DNA of 64,000 nucleotides from Amycolatopsis sp. NBC_00345 (GCF_036116635.1 NZ_CP107995.1:8804001-8868000), one strand, 5' to 3'; counted from the first letter of the stretch, positions 16,290-25,151 are shown. A program made the numbers and translations. The notes: generated by a model from the sequence alone, not told the origin.

Positions 16290-18521
16290 GTGAAGCAGGT
16301 AGTGCAGAACTACAAGAGCGGGGAGCTGGCGCTTCTCGACGTCCCGGTGCCCGCGTGCAAGCCGGGCGGCGTGCTCGTGCGCACGACGTACTCGCTGATC
16401 TCGACCGGCACCGAGATGATGAAGGTGTCCGAGGCGAGCATGTCCATGCTCGGCAAGGCGCGCTCGCGGCCGGACCAGGTGGCGAAGGTGATGCAGAGCG
16501 TCGCGGCCAACGGGCTGCCGGCGACCTACCGCAAGGTGACCAACAAGCTCGACTCGTACACGCCGCTCGGCTACTCGCTGTGCGGTGTGGTCGAGGAGGT
16601 CGGCGCGGGGATCGACGACGTCTCCGTTGGCGATCTCGTCGCGTGCGCCGGCAACGAGCACGCGCTGCACGCCGAGCTGAACTGGGTGCCGAAGAACCTC
16701 TACGCGAAGGTGCCCGCCGGGCTTTCCGCGCGGCACGCGGCGTTCGGCACCGTCGGCTCGATCGCGATGCAGGGCGTCCGCCGCGGTGAGCCGCAGCTCG
16801 GCGACCTCGCGCTGGTGATCGGGCTCGGCCTGATCGGGCAGCTCGTGGTGCAGCTGCTGGTGGCGTCCGGCGCGCGGGTGGTCGGCGTCGACCCCGACCC
16901 GGCCCGGTGCGAGCTGGCCGCGGGGCTCGGCGCATTGGCCTGCGGCCACCCGGGTTCCGGGCTGATCGGCAACGCGGTGGCCGAGCTGTCCGGCGGCCAC
17001 GGCGCCGACCAGGTCTACCTCGCCGCGGGCGGCAGCACGAACGACCCGGTGGAGCTGGCCGCGAAGCTCGCGCGCGACCGCGGGCGCGTGGTCGACATCG
17101 GCAAGATCTCGCTGAACCTGCCGTGGAACGCGTACTACGAGAAGGAGCTGGACGTCCGGTTCTCGCGCTCGTACGGGCCCGGCCGCTACGACCCGTCGTA
17201 CGAGCTGGAGGGCCGCGATTACCCGATCGGCTACGTGCGCTGGACCGAGCGGCGCAACATCGAGTGCTTCCTCGACCTGGCGGCGCGCGGCAAGCTGGAC
17301 GTCGAGCCGCTGGTCACGCACGTCGCGGACTTCTCCTCGGCGGTGGAGACCTACAAATCGCTCAACGACGGCGAGTTGAAGGCCGTCGCGGTGCTGTTCC
17401 GCTACCCGGACGCTGTGCTCACCCCCTCCTCGCCGGATGCCCTGAAGGCCACCTTCAGGGACCCGGATGCCCTGAAGGTGGCCTTCAGGGACGCAGATGC
17501 CCTCAAGGTGGCCTTCAGGGCACGTCCGGAACCGCGCAGCGGCGGGCTGCGGATCGGGTTTGTGGGTGCGGGGAACTACGCGTCGTCGATGCTGCTGCCG
17601 CATCTGGTCGAGCAGGACCGCGTCAGCCTGGCCGAGGTCGTCACCACCTCGGCGCTCTCGGGCGCGAACGCCAAGCGCAAGTTCGGCTTCGCCCGCGCGT
17701 CGACCGACCTCGACCAGCTGCTCGCGAACGACACCGTCGACACGCTGTTCATCGTGACCCGGCACAGCTCGCACGCCGAGCTGACCCGGCGCGCGCTGCT
17801 CGCGGGCAAGGCCGTGTTCGTGGAGAAGCCGCTGGCACTGTCCGAAAAGGAGCTTCGCGGCATCGTCGAGGCGATCGGGGAGTCGGGCAACAACCGGCTG
17901 CAGGTCGGCTTCAACCGCCGGTTCGCGCCGCTGCTGAACGAGGCGCGGGTCCAGTTCGGCCCGCGCGTCGGCCCGGCGTCGGTGCGCTACCTGGTGAACG
18001 CGGGCCGGCTCGACTCCGGCAGCTGGTACAACCAGGCCGGCTCCGAGGGCACCCGCTTCGCCGGCGAGGGCGGGCACTTCATCGACACCGTCAGCTGGTT
18101 CCTCGGCAGCGACCCGGTTTCGGTGTACGCCACCGCCACGCCGGGCAACAACGACCTGCAGGTGCTCCTGCGGTACGCCGACGGCTCGACCGCCGCGATC
18201 AGCTACGTCACCAGCGGCTCCACCGCGTTCCAGAAGGAGACGCTGGACGTGCTGGCCGACGGCCGGGTGCTGAAGTTCGACGACTTCGCCCGGGCGTCCG
18301 TCTACGGCAAGAAACGCTGGTCCAGCTCCCGCATCCCGAAGGGCCGCGACAAGGGGCAGCGCGCCGAGGTCGAGGCCTTCGTGACCGCGCTGACCACCGG
18401 CGTCGCGATGCCGATCAGCGTCAGCTCGCTGGTGGCGACCACGCTGGCGACGCTCGCCGTGAGCCGCAGCCTCGAAACCGGCGCGCCGGTGCGGCTGGAG
18501 CCGTCGGCGGTGCTCGGGTGA
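16290..18521 (+). CDS. Bi-domain oxidoreductase (zinc-type MDR + Gfo/Idh/MocA)
   Basis: A 743-residue two-domain enzyme. Residues 1-375 are a medium-chain dehydrogenase/reductase domain (GYSLCGVVEEVGAGIDDVS, VIGLGLIGQLVVQLLVASGA with VVGVDPDP). Residues about 418-743 are a Gfo/Idh/MocA domain (IGFVGAGNYASSMLLPHL, FVEKPLALSEKEL, EGGHFIDTVSWFLG). Such fusions are found beside heparinase-like genes and probably oxidise or epimerise a glycan or NDP-sugar intermediate. The linker, residues about 382-411, is three tandem 10-residue units (PDALKATFRD, PDALKVAFRD, ADALKVAFRA) encoded by palindromic repeats, which I take to be an insertion. Start GTG 16290 follows AGGAG. The stop overlaps the next start by one base. 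Confidence 0.87.
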   Translation: MKQVVQNYKSGELALLDVPVPACKPGGVLVRTTYSLISTGTEMMKVSEASMSMLGKARSRPDQVAKVMQSVAANGLPATYRKVTNKLDSYTPLGYSLCGVVEEVGAGIDDVSVGDLVACAGNEHALHAELNWVPKNLYAKVPAGLSARHAAFGTVGSIAMQGVRRGEPQLGDLALVIGLGLIGQLVVQLLVASGARVVGVDPDPARCELAAGLGALACGHPGSGLIGNAVAELSGGHGADQVYLAAGGSTNDPVELAAKLARDRGRVVDIGKISLNLPWNAYYEKELDVRFSRSYGPGRYDPSYELEGRDYPIGYVRWTERRNIECFLDLAARGKLDVEPLVTHVADFSSAVETYKSLNDGELKAVAVLFRYPDAVLTPSSPDALKATFRDPDALKVAFRDADALKVAFRARPEPRSGGLRIGFVGAGNYASSMLLPHLVEQDRVSLAEVVTTSALSGANAKRKFGFARASTDLDQLLANDTVDTLFIVTRHSSHAELTRRALLAGKAVFVEKPLALSEKELRGIVEAIGESGNNRLQVGFNRRFAPLLNEARVQFGPRVGPASVRYLVNAGRLDSGSWYNQAGSEGTRFAGEGGHFIDTVSWFLGSDPVSVYATATPGNNDLQVLLRYADGSTAAISYVTSGSTAFQKETLDVLADGRVLKFDDFARASVYGKKRWSSSRIPKGRDKGQRAEVEAFVTALTTGVAMPISVSSLVATTLATLAVSRSLETGAPVRLEPSAVLG
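17440..17520. repeat. Palindromic repeat family B, copy 2, in-frame within a gene
   Basis: Three 21-bp palindromic units (17440-17460, 17470-17490, 17500-17520) at an exact 30-bp period, each CCCTSAAGG-[CA/TG]-GCC/ACC-TTCAGGG. The period is a multiple of three and the array keeps the reading frame, giving a three-fold 10-residue linker between the two enzyme domains. The unit is the same as that in non-coding DNA at 7444-7494 and 45094-45144. Confidence 0.95.
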
Positions 18522-20434
18522 TGGACCCCGCCTGGTACCTGCGAAGACTTTCGGCGATGGGGCCGGCCGAGATCGCCGGCCGGGCCACCGACGCGCTGCG
18601 CAAGCAGCAGTGGCGGGGCGTCTCGCGGCAGAAGGCCACCTGGCTGCCGCACCGCGCGTTCGCCCCGCTCAGCCCGCTGGCCGAAGTTTCGGACGACGCC
18701 CGCCGCGAGCTGCTGGCCACGGCCGAGCGGCTGATGGACGGGCACGCCGAGTACTTCGGCGTCGAACGCGGTGACCTCGTCGCGCCCGACTGGGCCTTCG
18801 ACCCGAAGACCGGCCGTCACGCGCCGGGCGACGCCTACTCGTTCGACATCGCCTACCGCAGCGAAGACACGGTCGGTGACATCAAGCAGATCTGGGAGCC
18901 CTCGCGCCACCAGCACCTCACCGTGCTGGCCGCCGCGTACGCGCTGACCGGCGACGACCGGTACGCCCACCGCGTGGCCGACCACCTGAAGTCCTGGTGG
19001 GTGGCGAACCCGCCGATGCGCGGCGTGCACTGGCTGAGCGGGATCGAGCTGGGCATCCGGCTGCTGTCCTGGGTGTGGGTGCGGCGGCTGCTCGACGGCT
19101 GGGCCGGCGCGCCCGGCCTGTTCGAGGACAATCCCGAGGCGCTGCACCAGGTCTGGCACCACCAGCGCTGGCTCGCCGCCTTCCCGAGCCGCGGCTCGTC
19201 GGCCAACAACCACGTGATCGCCGAGGACGCCGGGCAGCTCGCGGCCGCCTGCGCGTTCGACTGGTTCCCGGAATCGGCCGGCTGGCGTGACACGGCGGTG
19301 CGATCGCTGGACACGCAGCTGCAGGCCAACACGTTCGCCTCCGGGCTCAACCGCGAGCTGGCCACCGAGTACCACGGGCTGGTGCTGGAGCTGGGGCTCG
19401 CGGCCGCGCTGGAGGCGGGCGACGCCGTGCCCCAGTCGACCTGGCTGGTGCTGCGCCGGATGTGCGACGCCCTGGCGTCCATTGTGGACGTCAAACTGCG
19501 GCCGCCGAGGCAGGGCGACGCCGACGACGGTTACGGGCTGGTCGTCGACGGCGCCGGCGTGAGCCGCTGGGCCTCGCTGCTCGCGACGGGCGACGCGCTG
19601 TTCGGCCGCCGCGACTGGTGGCCCGAGGTGCCGGGCGGCGACGTGCGGACCGCGTTGTTCTCGGCGCTGGCCAAGGTGCCCGAGCTGGAGGGGATGCGGC
19701 CGCCGCGCCGGCCCGACGACCTGTTCGACGCGGGCATGACGATCCTGCGCACCCCTGCGAACCAGCCGGCCGCGCCGGAGATCTGGTGCCGCTGCGACGG
19801 CGGGCCGCACGGCTTCCTGGCCATCGCCGCCCACGCGCACGCCGACGCGTTGTCGCTGGAGGTCCGCCACGACGGCGTCGACATCCTCGCCGACCCCGGC
19901 ACGTACTGCTACCACGGCGAGCCGGAGTGGCGCTCGTACTTCCGTTCCACGTTGGGCCACAACAGTTTGGAGCTCGGCGGGACGGACCAGTCGACGTCCG
20001 GCGGGCCGTTCCTCTGGACCCGGCACGCGAGCACGCGGACGCTGGCCGTCGGGCCGGTGCGCTGGCGCGCGGAGCACGACGGGTACGCACCGGCGGTGCA
20101 TCGCCGATGCGTCGAACTGACCGGCCGCACGCTGACCGTGGTCGACGAGGTCGAGGCCGTGACGTCGGTGCCCGCGCGGCTCGCGTTCCACTTCGGCCCG
20201 CTCGTCGAGGTGACCTTGGACAGCAGCACGGCGAAGCTGGCCTGGCCGGGGCACACGGCGACGCTGGAACTGCCTGCCGGGCTCGCCTGGACCGCGCATC
20301 GCGGCGAAACGAACCCGCCGCTCGGCTGGTACTCGTCCGGCTTCGGCCGACGTGAACCGGCGACCACCTTGGTGGGCAGTGGTTTCGCCGGTGCCGCCGA
20401 CGAACCGCTGACCACCGTGCTCCGCTTCCCCTGA
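18521..20434 (+). CDS. Heparinase II/III-like polysaccharide lyase
   Basis: A 637-residue protein with the two-part heparinase II/III layout. An N-terminal helical toroid (residues about 50-330) contains LSGIELGIRLLSWVW, SRGSSANNHVIAEDAGQLA and NRELATEYHGLVLEL with the usual catalytic His/Tyr region. A C-terminal beta-sandwich domain contains ADPGTYCYHGEPEWRSYFRSTLGHN split across about residues 460-490. Family members cleave uronic acid-containing glycans by beta-elimination. No signal peptide is seen, which is common for copies inside EPS loci. ATG 18521 shares one base with the preceding TGA. Linked to the bi-domain oxidoreductase, it probably acts on the polymer or a precursor; substrate unknown. 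Confidence 0.85.
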   Translation: MDPAWYLRRLSAMGPAEIAGRATDALRKQQWRGVSRQKATWLPHRAFAPLSPLAEVSDDARRELLATAERLMDGHAEYFGVERGDLVAPDWAFDPKTGRHAPGDAYSFDIAYRSEDTVGDIKQIWEPSRHQHLTVLAAAYALTGDDRYAHRVADHLKSWWVANPPMRGVHWLSGIELGIRLLSWVWVRRLLDGWAGAPGLFEDNPEALHQVWHHQRWLAAFPSRGSSANNHVIAEDAGQLAAACAFDWFPESAGWRDTAVRSLDTQLQANTFASGLNRELATEYHGLVLELGLAAALEAGDAVPQSTWLVLRRMCDALASIVDVKLRPPRQGDADDGYGLVVDGAGVSRWASLLATGDALFGRRDWWPEVPGGDVRTALFSALAKVPELEGMRPPRRPDDLFDAGMTILRTPANQPAAPEIWCRCDGGPHGFLAIAAHAHADALSLEVRHDGVDILADPGTYCYHGEPEWRSYFRSTLGHNSLELGGTDQSTSGGPFLWTRHASTRTLAVGPVRWRAEHDGYAPAVHRRCVELTGRTLTVVDEVEAVTSVPARLAFHFGPLVEVTLDSSTAKLAWPGHTATLELPAGLAWTAHRGETNPPLGWYSSGFGRREPATTLVGSGFAGAADEPLTTVLRFP

Positions 20435-20456
20435 CCGTCTCGCCGAGAGGAACGAT

Positions 20457-21986
20457 GTGCGACTGACCAGCAGGCTGGCTCTGCTCCTGGGTGCGCTGTG
20501 CCCGCTGGTCCTGGCCGGGTGCTCCAGCGCACCCGAGGAAGACCCGGCGTCGAGCCAGGTCGCCGCGACTTCGGCCGCGCCGTCCGGGCCCGTCGCCGCG
20601 CTGTGCGACAAGATGCCGCCCGGTCCCGTCACCGCCCCGGCGGGCGCGGTGACCGTGGACCCGGCGGTGCCCGACGACCTCGCGACGAAGACGAAGGACT
20701 CCCCGCCCGGCACCACGTTCTGGCTCAAACCCGGCGCCCACCACCTCGGCGACGACCGGTTCGACCAGGTGCAGCCGAAGGACGGCGACGTCTACGTCGG
20801 CGCGCCCGGCGCGGTGCTCGACGGGCGCCGGCTCAACCAGTACGCGTTCACCGGGCACGCGAAGAACGTCAAGATCCAGTCGCTGACCGTGCAGGGCTTC
20901 GTCGCGCCGCGCGACGAGGGCGTGGTCAACCACGACTCCGGCGACGGCTGGCTGATCCAGCACACCACCGTCCAGGACAACGACGGCGCCGGGCTGATGG
21001 CCGGCGCGAAGCAGCAGGTGCTGGACAACTGCCTGCGGCGCAACGGCCAGTACGGCATGAACGCGTTCTCCGGCGACGGCGACATCACCGGGCTGGTGGT
21101 GCGCGGCAACGAGATCACCGGCAACAACACCGGTGACTGGGAGGCCAAGGTCGACGGCTGCGGCTGCACCGGCGGGATCAAGTTCTGGTCCGTGAACGGC
21201 GCGGACGTCGTCGGCAACTGGGTGCACGACAACCGTGGCACCGGGCTGTGGGCCGACACGAACGACAACGACTTCCTGATCGAGGGCAACCTGATCGAGG
21301 GCAACGACAGCTCCGCGATCACGTACGAGACCAGCTACAACGCCGTGATCCGGAACAACACGCTGCGCCGCAACAACCTCGTCGACGGCCGCAAGTACAC
21401 CGACCGCGGCGACACCTTCCCGGTGTCGACGATCTACGTCTCCGAGTCCGGCGGCGAGCCGCGGGTGCAGGCGCGGACGTCGAAGCTGGAGATCTACGGC
21501 AACGTGTTCGAGAACAACTGGAACGGCATCACCCTGTGGGAGAACGCGGACCGCTTCTGCAACAGCCCGGCCAACACCTCCAGCGGCGTCTGCACGAAGC
21601 TCGTGCCGGACGTGACCAAGTGCGCCGCGCCGGCGATCGCGCAGAAGCCGCTGTACGACGACTGCCGCTGGAAGACCCAGCGCGTCGACGTGCACAACAA
21701 CCGCTTCGTGCTCGACCCGGACGCGATCGGCTGCCAGGAGACCTGTGCGCGGATGGGGCTGCTGTCGAACTTCGGCACCTACCCGGACTGGTCGCCGTAC
21801 CAGGGCGACGTGGTGCAGGACGCGATCACCCACAGCCAGGGCAACACCTGGCACGACAACGCCTACGCCGGGCCGTGGACGTTCATCGCGGGCGACCAGA
21901 GCCACATCCTCGGCATCGGCGAATGGGAGGGCGCGCCGTACAACCAGGACGCCCGCACCACCTACCAGCGCGGCGGGGGTGGCTGA
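20457..21986 (+). CDS. Right-handed parallel beta-helix lipoprotein
   Basis: A 509-residue predicted lipoprotein. Residues 1-21 are a signal peptide with lipobox LVLAGC, followed by a Ser/Ala-rich tether. From about residue 60 a right-handed beta-helix runs to near the C-terminus, with many short Asn-rich rungs (VRGNEITGNNTGDWEAK, WVHDNRGTGLWADTNDNDF, NVFENNWNGITLWENADRF). Conserved Cys pairs occur in DGCGCTGG and CNSPANTSSGVC. Such folds bind, cleave or epimerise acidic polysaccharides. GTG 20457 follows GAGAGGA. A close paralogue, secreted rather than lipid-anchored, lies convergent at 25144-26604. The last eight bases overlap the likely start of the next gene. Confidence 0.85.
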   Translation: MRLTSRLALLLGALCPLVLAGCSSAPEEDPASSQVAATSAAPSGPVAALCDKMPPGPVTAPAGAVTVDPAVPDDLATKTKDSPPGTTFWLKPGAHHLGDDRFDQVQPKDGDVYVGAPGAVLDGRRLNQYAFTGHAKNVKIQSLTVQGFVAPRDEGVVNHDSGDGWLIQHTTVQDNDGAGLMAGAKQQVLDNCLRRNGQYGMNAFSGDGDITGLVVRGNEITGNNTGDWEAKVDGCGCTGGIKFWSVNGADVVGNWVHDNRGTGLWADTNDNDFLIEGNLIEGNDSSAITYETSYNAVIRNNTLRRNNLVDGRKYTDRGDTFPVSTIYVSESGGEPRVQARTSKLEIYGNVFENNWNGITLWENADRFCNSPANTSSGVCTKLVPDVTKCAAPAIAQKPLYDDCRWKTQRVDVHNNRFVLDPDAIGCQETCARMGLLSNFGTYPDWSPYQGDVVQDAITHSQGNTWHDNAYAGPWTFIAGDQSHILGIGEWEGAPYNQDARTTYQRGGGG

Positions 21987-23271
21987 TTTGGCGAGGTCAG
22001 GACTCGTGAGTGTTGAGGACGGTTCTAACCGTCATAAACACTCACGAGCTTTTCAGCAGCCGACGCCCGCAGAGGGTGAGCCGACGCCGAAGCTCGTCGG
22101 CGCGTCGTGGGCGCTGCTGATCCTCAACACGCTGGGCTCCACCGGCGCGCAGACCGTGATCCCGCTGCCCCGGTCGGTCATCCAGATCGTCACCATGGGC
22201 GCGCTGATGTCGGCGTTCGCGCTGGCGCTGGTGCTCAACCCGCGGATCAAGGTCCGGCCCAGCGCCTACCTGATGCTGCTCAGCCTGCTGCTCATCACGA
22301 GCATCGTGGCCAGCCTGGACCTGCAGAGCGGCCTCGGGGCGCTGTTCCGGTGCTTCCGGTTCGGTGTTTTCGTGGTGACGCTGTGGCTGCTCACGCCGTG
22401 GTGGAACGGGTCGTTCACCTTTGTGCGCCACCACATCCGGATGTTCGGCGCGGTGCTCGTCTCGGTCGCCATCGGGCTGGTCGTGTCACCCGGCAAGTCG
22501 ATGCCCGAGACGTACGGCGGGCGGCTCGCGGGCGCGGTGTGGCCGCTGACGCCGCCGCAGGTCGGGCAGTACGCGGCCGTCATCGCGGGCCTCGCGGCGC
22601 TGTTGTGGCTCGGCAAGCGGCTGGAGTACAAGACGGCGCTGGCGGTGATCGTCCCGTCGATGGCCCTGCTCCTGCTTTCGCACACCCGCACGGCGACGCT
22701 CGGGCTGGTCGCCGGACTGGTGGTCGCGCTGCTCTCACTGGCGCTGACCAGCGCCCGCGCGCGCAAGGTGTTCGCCGCGGTCGTGGTGATCAGCGGGTTT
22801 TCGGCGGTGGTGCTCGGCGGGCTGCTGCAGGCGTGGTTCCTGCGCGGGCAGAGCGAGGACAACTTCTCCAGCCTCACCGGCCGGGCGAAGGTGTGGGACG
22901 CGCTGCTTTCGGCCCCGCGCACGATCAACGAGTATATCTTCGGCGTGGGGCTCACCGACAAGTCCTACGACGGGCTCCCGATCGACAACAGCTGGCTCGC
23001 CGTCTACCACGAGCAGGGCTTCGTGGGGATCGCCATCGTCGCGTCGTTCCTGCTGGTGCTGGTCGCGGTGGCGGTGCTGCGGCCGCCGTCGCTGGCCCGC
23101 GCCTGCGCGATCTTCCTGATCACCTACTGCATTTCCGCGTCCTACACCGAAGCCGGGCTCGGCGACGCTTCGCCGTACCTGCTGCACCTGGCGCTGGCCG
23201 CGACGCTGCTCGCGCAAGGCGGCGGGCGGGTGCGCGAGGACGACTTCATCCCGAAAGGCCGGCCCGCATGA
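21979..23271 (+). CDS. O-antigen ligase / Wzy polymerase-like membrane protein
   Basis: About 430 residues, with roughly ten to twelve membrane segments starting at KLVGASWALLILNTLGS. A large loop near residues 305-350 (FSSLTGRAKVWDALLSAPRT, FGVGLTDKSYDGLPIDNSW) carries the Wzy_C/O-antigen ligase-like pattern. It would polymerise or ligate lipid-linked repeat units at the outer face of the membrane. The start is uncertain: no ATG, GTG or TTG lies between the palindromic repeat at 22003-22048 and the first membrane helix, so the start must be GTG 21979, TTG 21988 or GTG 22006. In all three cases repeat sequence is translated. It overlaps the next gene as ATGA. Confidence 0.8.
   Translation: MADLARSGLVSVEDGSNRHKHSRAFQQPTPAEGEPTPKLVGASWALLILNTLGSTGAQTVIPLPRSVIQIVTMGALMSAFALALVLNPRIKVRPSAYLMLLSLLLITSIVASLDLQSGLGALFRCFRFGVFVVTLWLLTPWWNGSFTFVRHHIRMFGAVLVSVAIGLVVSPGKSMPETYGGRLAGAVWPLTPPQVGQYAAVIAGLAALLWLGKRLEYKTALAVIVPSMALLLLSHTRTATLGLVAGLVVALLSLALTSARARKVFAAVVVISGFSAVVLGGLLQAWFLRGQSEDNFSSLTGRAKVWDALLSAPRTINEYIFGVGLTDKSYDGLPIDNSWLAVYHEQGFVGIAIVASFLLVLVAVAVLRPPSLARACAIFLITYCISASYTEAGLGDASPYLLHLALAATLLAQGGGRVREDDFIPKGRPA
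22003..22048. repeat. Palindromic repeat family A, copy 3, in the 5' end of the Wzy gene
   Basis: A 46-base inverted repeat of the same family as 5276, 14295 and 25104, but with two mismatches between its arms (GTTGAGGAC against GTCATAAAC). It lies in frame at codons about 9-23 of the likely Wzy reading frame and would encode a VSVEDGSNRHKHS-like stretch. Confidence 0.9.
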
Positions 23272-24458
23272 GGGTGCTCGTCGTCCACAACCGCTACCGC
23301 TCCGAGCAGCCGAGCGGGGAGAACAACGTCGTCGACGCCGAGGTGGCGCTCCTGCACCGCGGCGGCGTGAAGGTCGGCCGGTTCGAGCGGCAGAGCGACG
23401 ACATCGTGTCGATGTCCTTGCCGCACAAGGCTTTGGTGCCGTTGCGGGTGCCGTGGAACCGGGCCGTGCGCGCCGAGCTGGCCACGCGGCTGCGGGTCGA
23501 GCGGCCGGACGTGGTGCACGTCCACAACACGTTCCCGCTGCTGTCGCCCTCGGTGCTGGCGGCGTGCGCGGACGCGCGGGTGCCGGTGGTGGCGACGCTG
23601 CACAACTACGGCCTGGTCTGTCCGCCCGGCACGCTGTACCGCGACGGCCACGTGTGCACGGACTGCGTCGGCCGCGGGCCGGTGCCCGCGGTGCGGCACG
23701 GGTGCTACCGCGGGTCCGCCGTCGCGACGCTGCCGATGGCCGTCAACCTCGTCGCGAACCGCCACCGCTGGCAGACGGGGGTCACGCGGTTCTTCTGCAT
23801 CTCCGACGCCCAGCGGCGGCTGCTGGTGGACGCGGGCCTGCCGTCGGCGCGGATGACGGTGAAGCACAACTTCGTCACCGACCCCGGCGTGCGCCGGACC
23901 GGCGGCGGTGAGCACGTGCTTTTCCTCGGCCGGCTGACCGAGGAAAAGGGTGTGCCGCTGCTGATGGCGGCGTGGCACCGGCTGGGTGGTTCGCTCGGGC
24001 TGCCGCTGGTGATCGCCGGGACCGGGCCGCTGTCGGACGAGGTGGCCGCGTGGGCCGCGGGGCGGGACGACGTGTCGTACGTCGGGCTCCAGAGCGCCGC
24101 GGAGTGCCGTGACCTGGCGGCGCGGGCGGCGGTGATGGTCGCGCCGTCGGCCTGGCTGGAGGCGTTCGGGCTGGTGGTGGTGGAGGCGATGGCCGCGGGG
24201 GTGCCGACGGTCGCGCCCGCGCACGGCGCGTTCGAGGAGCTGATTTCCGACGGCGTGACGGGCCTGCTGCACACGCCCGGCTCGGCGCCGTCACTGGCGG
24301 ACGCGCTGCGCGACGCCGTCGCGGACCCGGAGCGCAATCGCAAGATGGGGGAGGCCGCGCGGGAGCGGTACGAGCAGGACTTCACCCCGGAGGTCGGCCT
24401 ACGCCGGCTGGTCTCCGGCTATGAGGCAGCGATCGCGGCGTACGGTTCGGCTCGATGA
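23268..24458 (+). CDS. Glycosyltransferase family 4
   Basis: A 396-residue GT-B glycosyltransferase. The N-terminal acceptor domain has VLVVHNRYRSEQPSGENNVV and VVHVHNTFPLLSPS. A cysteine-containing loop (GLVCPPGTLYRDGHVCTDC, then GCYRG) is typical of a GT4 subgroup in capsule and EPS loci and may bind metal. The C-terminal donor domain has VLFLGRLTEEKGV and APSAWLEAFGLVVVEAMAAG. ATG 23268 overlaps the Wzy stop as ATGA, and its own stop overlaps the PAP2 start the same way, so three genes are coupled. The frame remains open further upstream but only antisense-like to the Wzy gene. Confidence 0.88.
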   Translation: MRVLVVHNRYRSEQPSGENNVVDAEVALLHRGGVKVGRFERQSDDIVSMSLPHKALVPLRVPWNRAVRAELATRLRVERPDVVHVHNTFPLLSPSVLAACADARVPVVATLHNYGLVCPPGTLYRDGHVCTDCVGRGPVPAVRHGCYRGSAVATLPMAVNLVANRHRWQTGVTRFFCISDAQRRLLVDAGLPSARMTVKHNFVTDPGVRRTGGGEHVLFLGRLTEEKGVPLLMAAWHRLGGSLGLPLVIAGTGPLSDEVAAWAAGRDDVSYVGLQSAAECRDLAARAAVMVAPSAWLEAFGLVVVEAMAAGVPTVAPAHGAFEELISDGVTGLLHTPGSAPSLADALRDAVADPERNRKMGEAARERYEQDFTPEVGLRRLVSGYEAAIAAYGSAR

Positions 24459-25102
24459 GGAACGCGGTCCGCACAGCGCCGACGGCGCTGCCCGCTCCGG
24501 TGCGCGCGCCTTCGCTGGTCCTCGCCGCCCTGGGGCTCGTGGTGCTGGTGGTTTTGGGCGCGGTGTTCGCGGGCCACTCGGCACCGAGCGGTTTCGACGC
24601 CGGTCTACTGCCAGGCCCGGACGGTTTGCCCGACCCGTGGTGGTACTTCGCCAACGCCATCGACTTCTGCGGCGAGCCGGTGGGTTCGGCGATCCTGATC
24701 GTGCTGTTCGTGGGCGGCTCGCTGCTCGCGGGCCGGTCGCGTACGGCTGTGCTCACGCTGGTGGGGTGCGGCGTCACGGTGGCCTTGACGTCGGTGCTGA
24801 AGCCGCTGACCGGGCGCACGATCCACGGCAGCTTCTTGTCTTATCCGAGCGGGCACACGGCGTTTGCCACGGCGTTGGCTCTTATCGGGGCCTTTGTGCT
24901 GGTGGACCGGTTGAAGCTGGGTCGCGCTTTTGCTGTGGCGGTGGTGCTGGGTGTCGCTTTGGTCTGCGGTTTGCTGATGGCGTGGGCGGAAGTGGGCCTC
25001 GGCGCGCACTACCCGACGGACACGATCGGCGGCTTCGCCACGGCGTTCGCGGTGATCCCGGCTACGGCATGGGCGGTGGACCGGGTGGCGGCGCGGCTTT
25101 AG
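24455..25102 (+). CDS. PAP2-family membrane phosphatase
   Basis: A 215-residue membrane protein with about five or six helices and the three PAP2 motifs: KPLTGR (motif 1), SYPSGHTAF with the catalytic His (motif 2), and AEVGLGAHYPTDTIGG (motif 3, with the nucleophile His). As the last gene of the plus-strand locus it probably recycles undecaprenyl pyrophosphate to the monophosphate after polymer assembly; another lipid phosphate is possible. ATG 24455 overlaps the GT4 stop as ATGA. It is followed at once by the palindromic repeat at 25104, which would end the transcript. Confidence 0.87.
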   Translation: MRNAVRTAPTALPAPVRAPSLVLAALGLVVLVVLGAVFAGHSAPSGFDAGLLPGPDGLPDPWWYFANAIDFCGEPVGSAILIVLFVGGSLLAGRSRTAVLTLVGCGVTVALTSVLKPLTGRTIHGSFLSYPSGHTAFATALALIGAFVLVDRLKLGRAFAVAVVLGVALVCGLLMAWAEVGLGAHYPTDTIGGFATAFAVIPATAWAVDRVAARL

Positions 25103-25103
25103 G

Positions 25104-25151
25104 GCTTGTGAGTGTTGATGACGGTTAGAACCGTCATCAACACTCACAAGC
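25104..25151. repeat. Palindromic repeat family A, copy 4 (23-bp arms), convergent terminator
   Basis: A perfect 23-bp inverted repeat with an AG centre, starting GCTTGTGAGTGTTGATGACG. It lies between the convergent PAP2 and beta-helix genes and starts two bases after the PAP2 stop. The final Leu codon and stop TGA (25144-25146) of the minus-strand gene are inside it. It is placed to act as a two-way terminator. Confidence 0.95.

Noticed and set aside
17440..17520. CRISPR-like array (30-bp period)
   Set aside because: There are no unique spacers; the units are contiguous, palindromic and translated within a gene.
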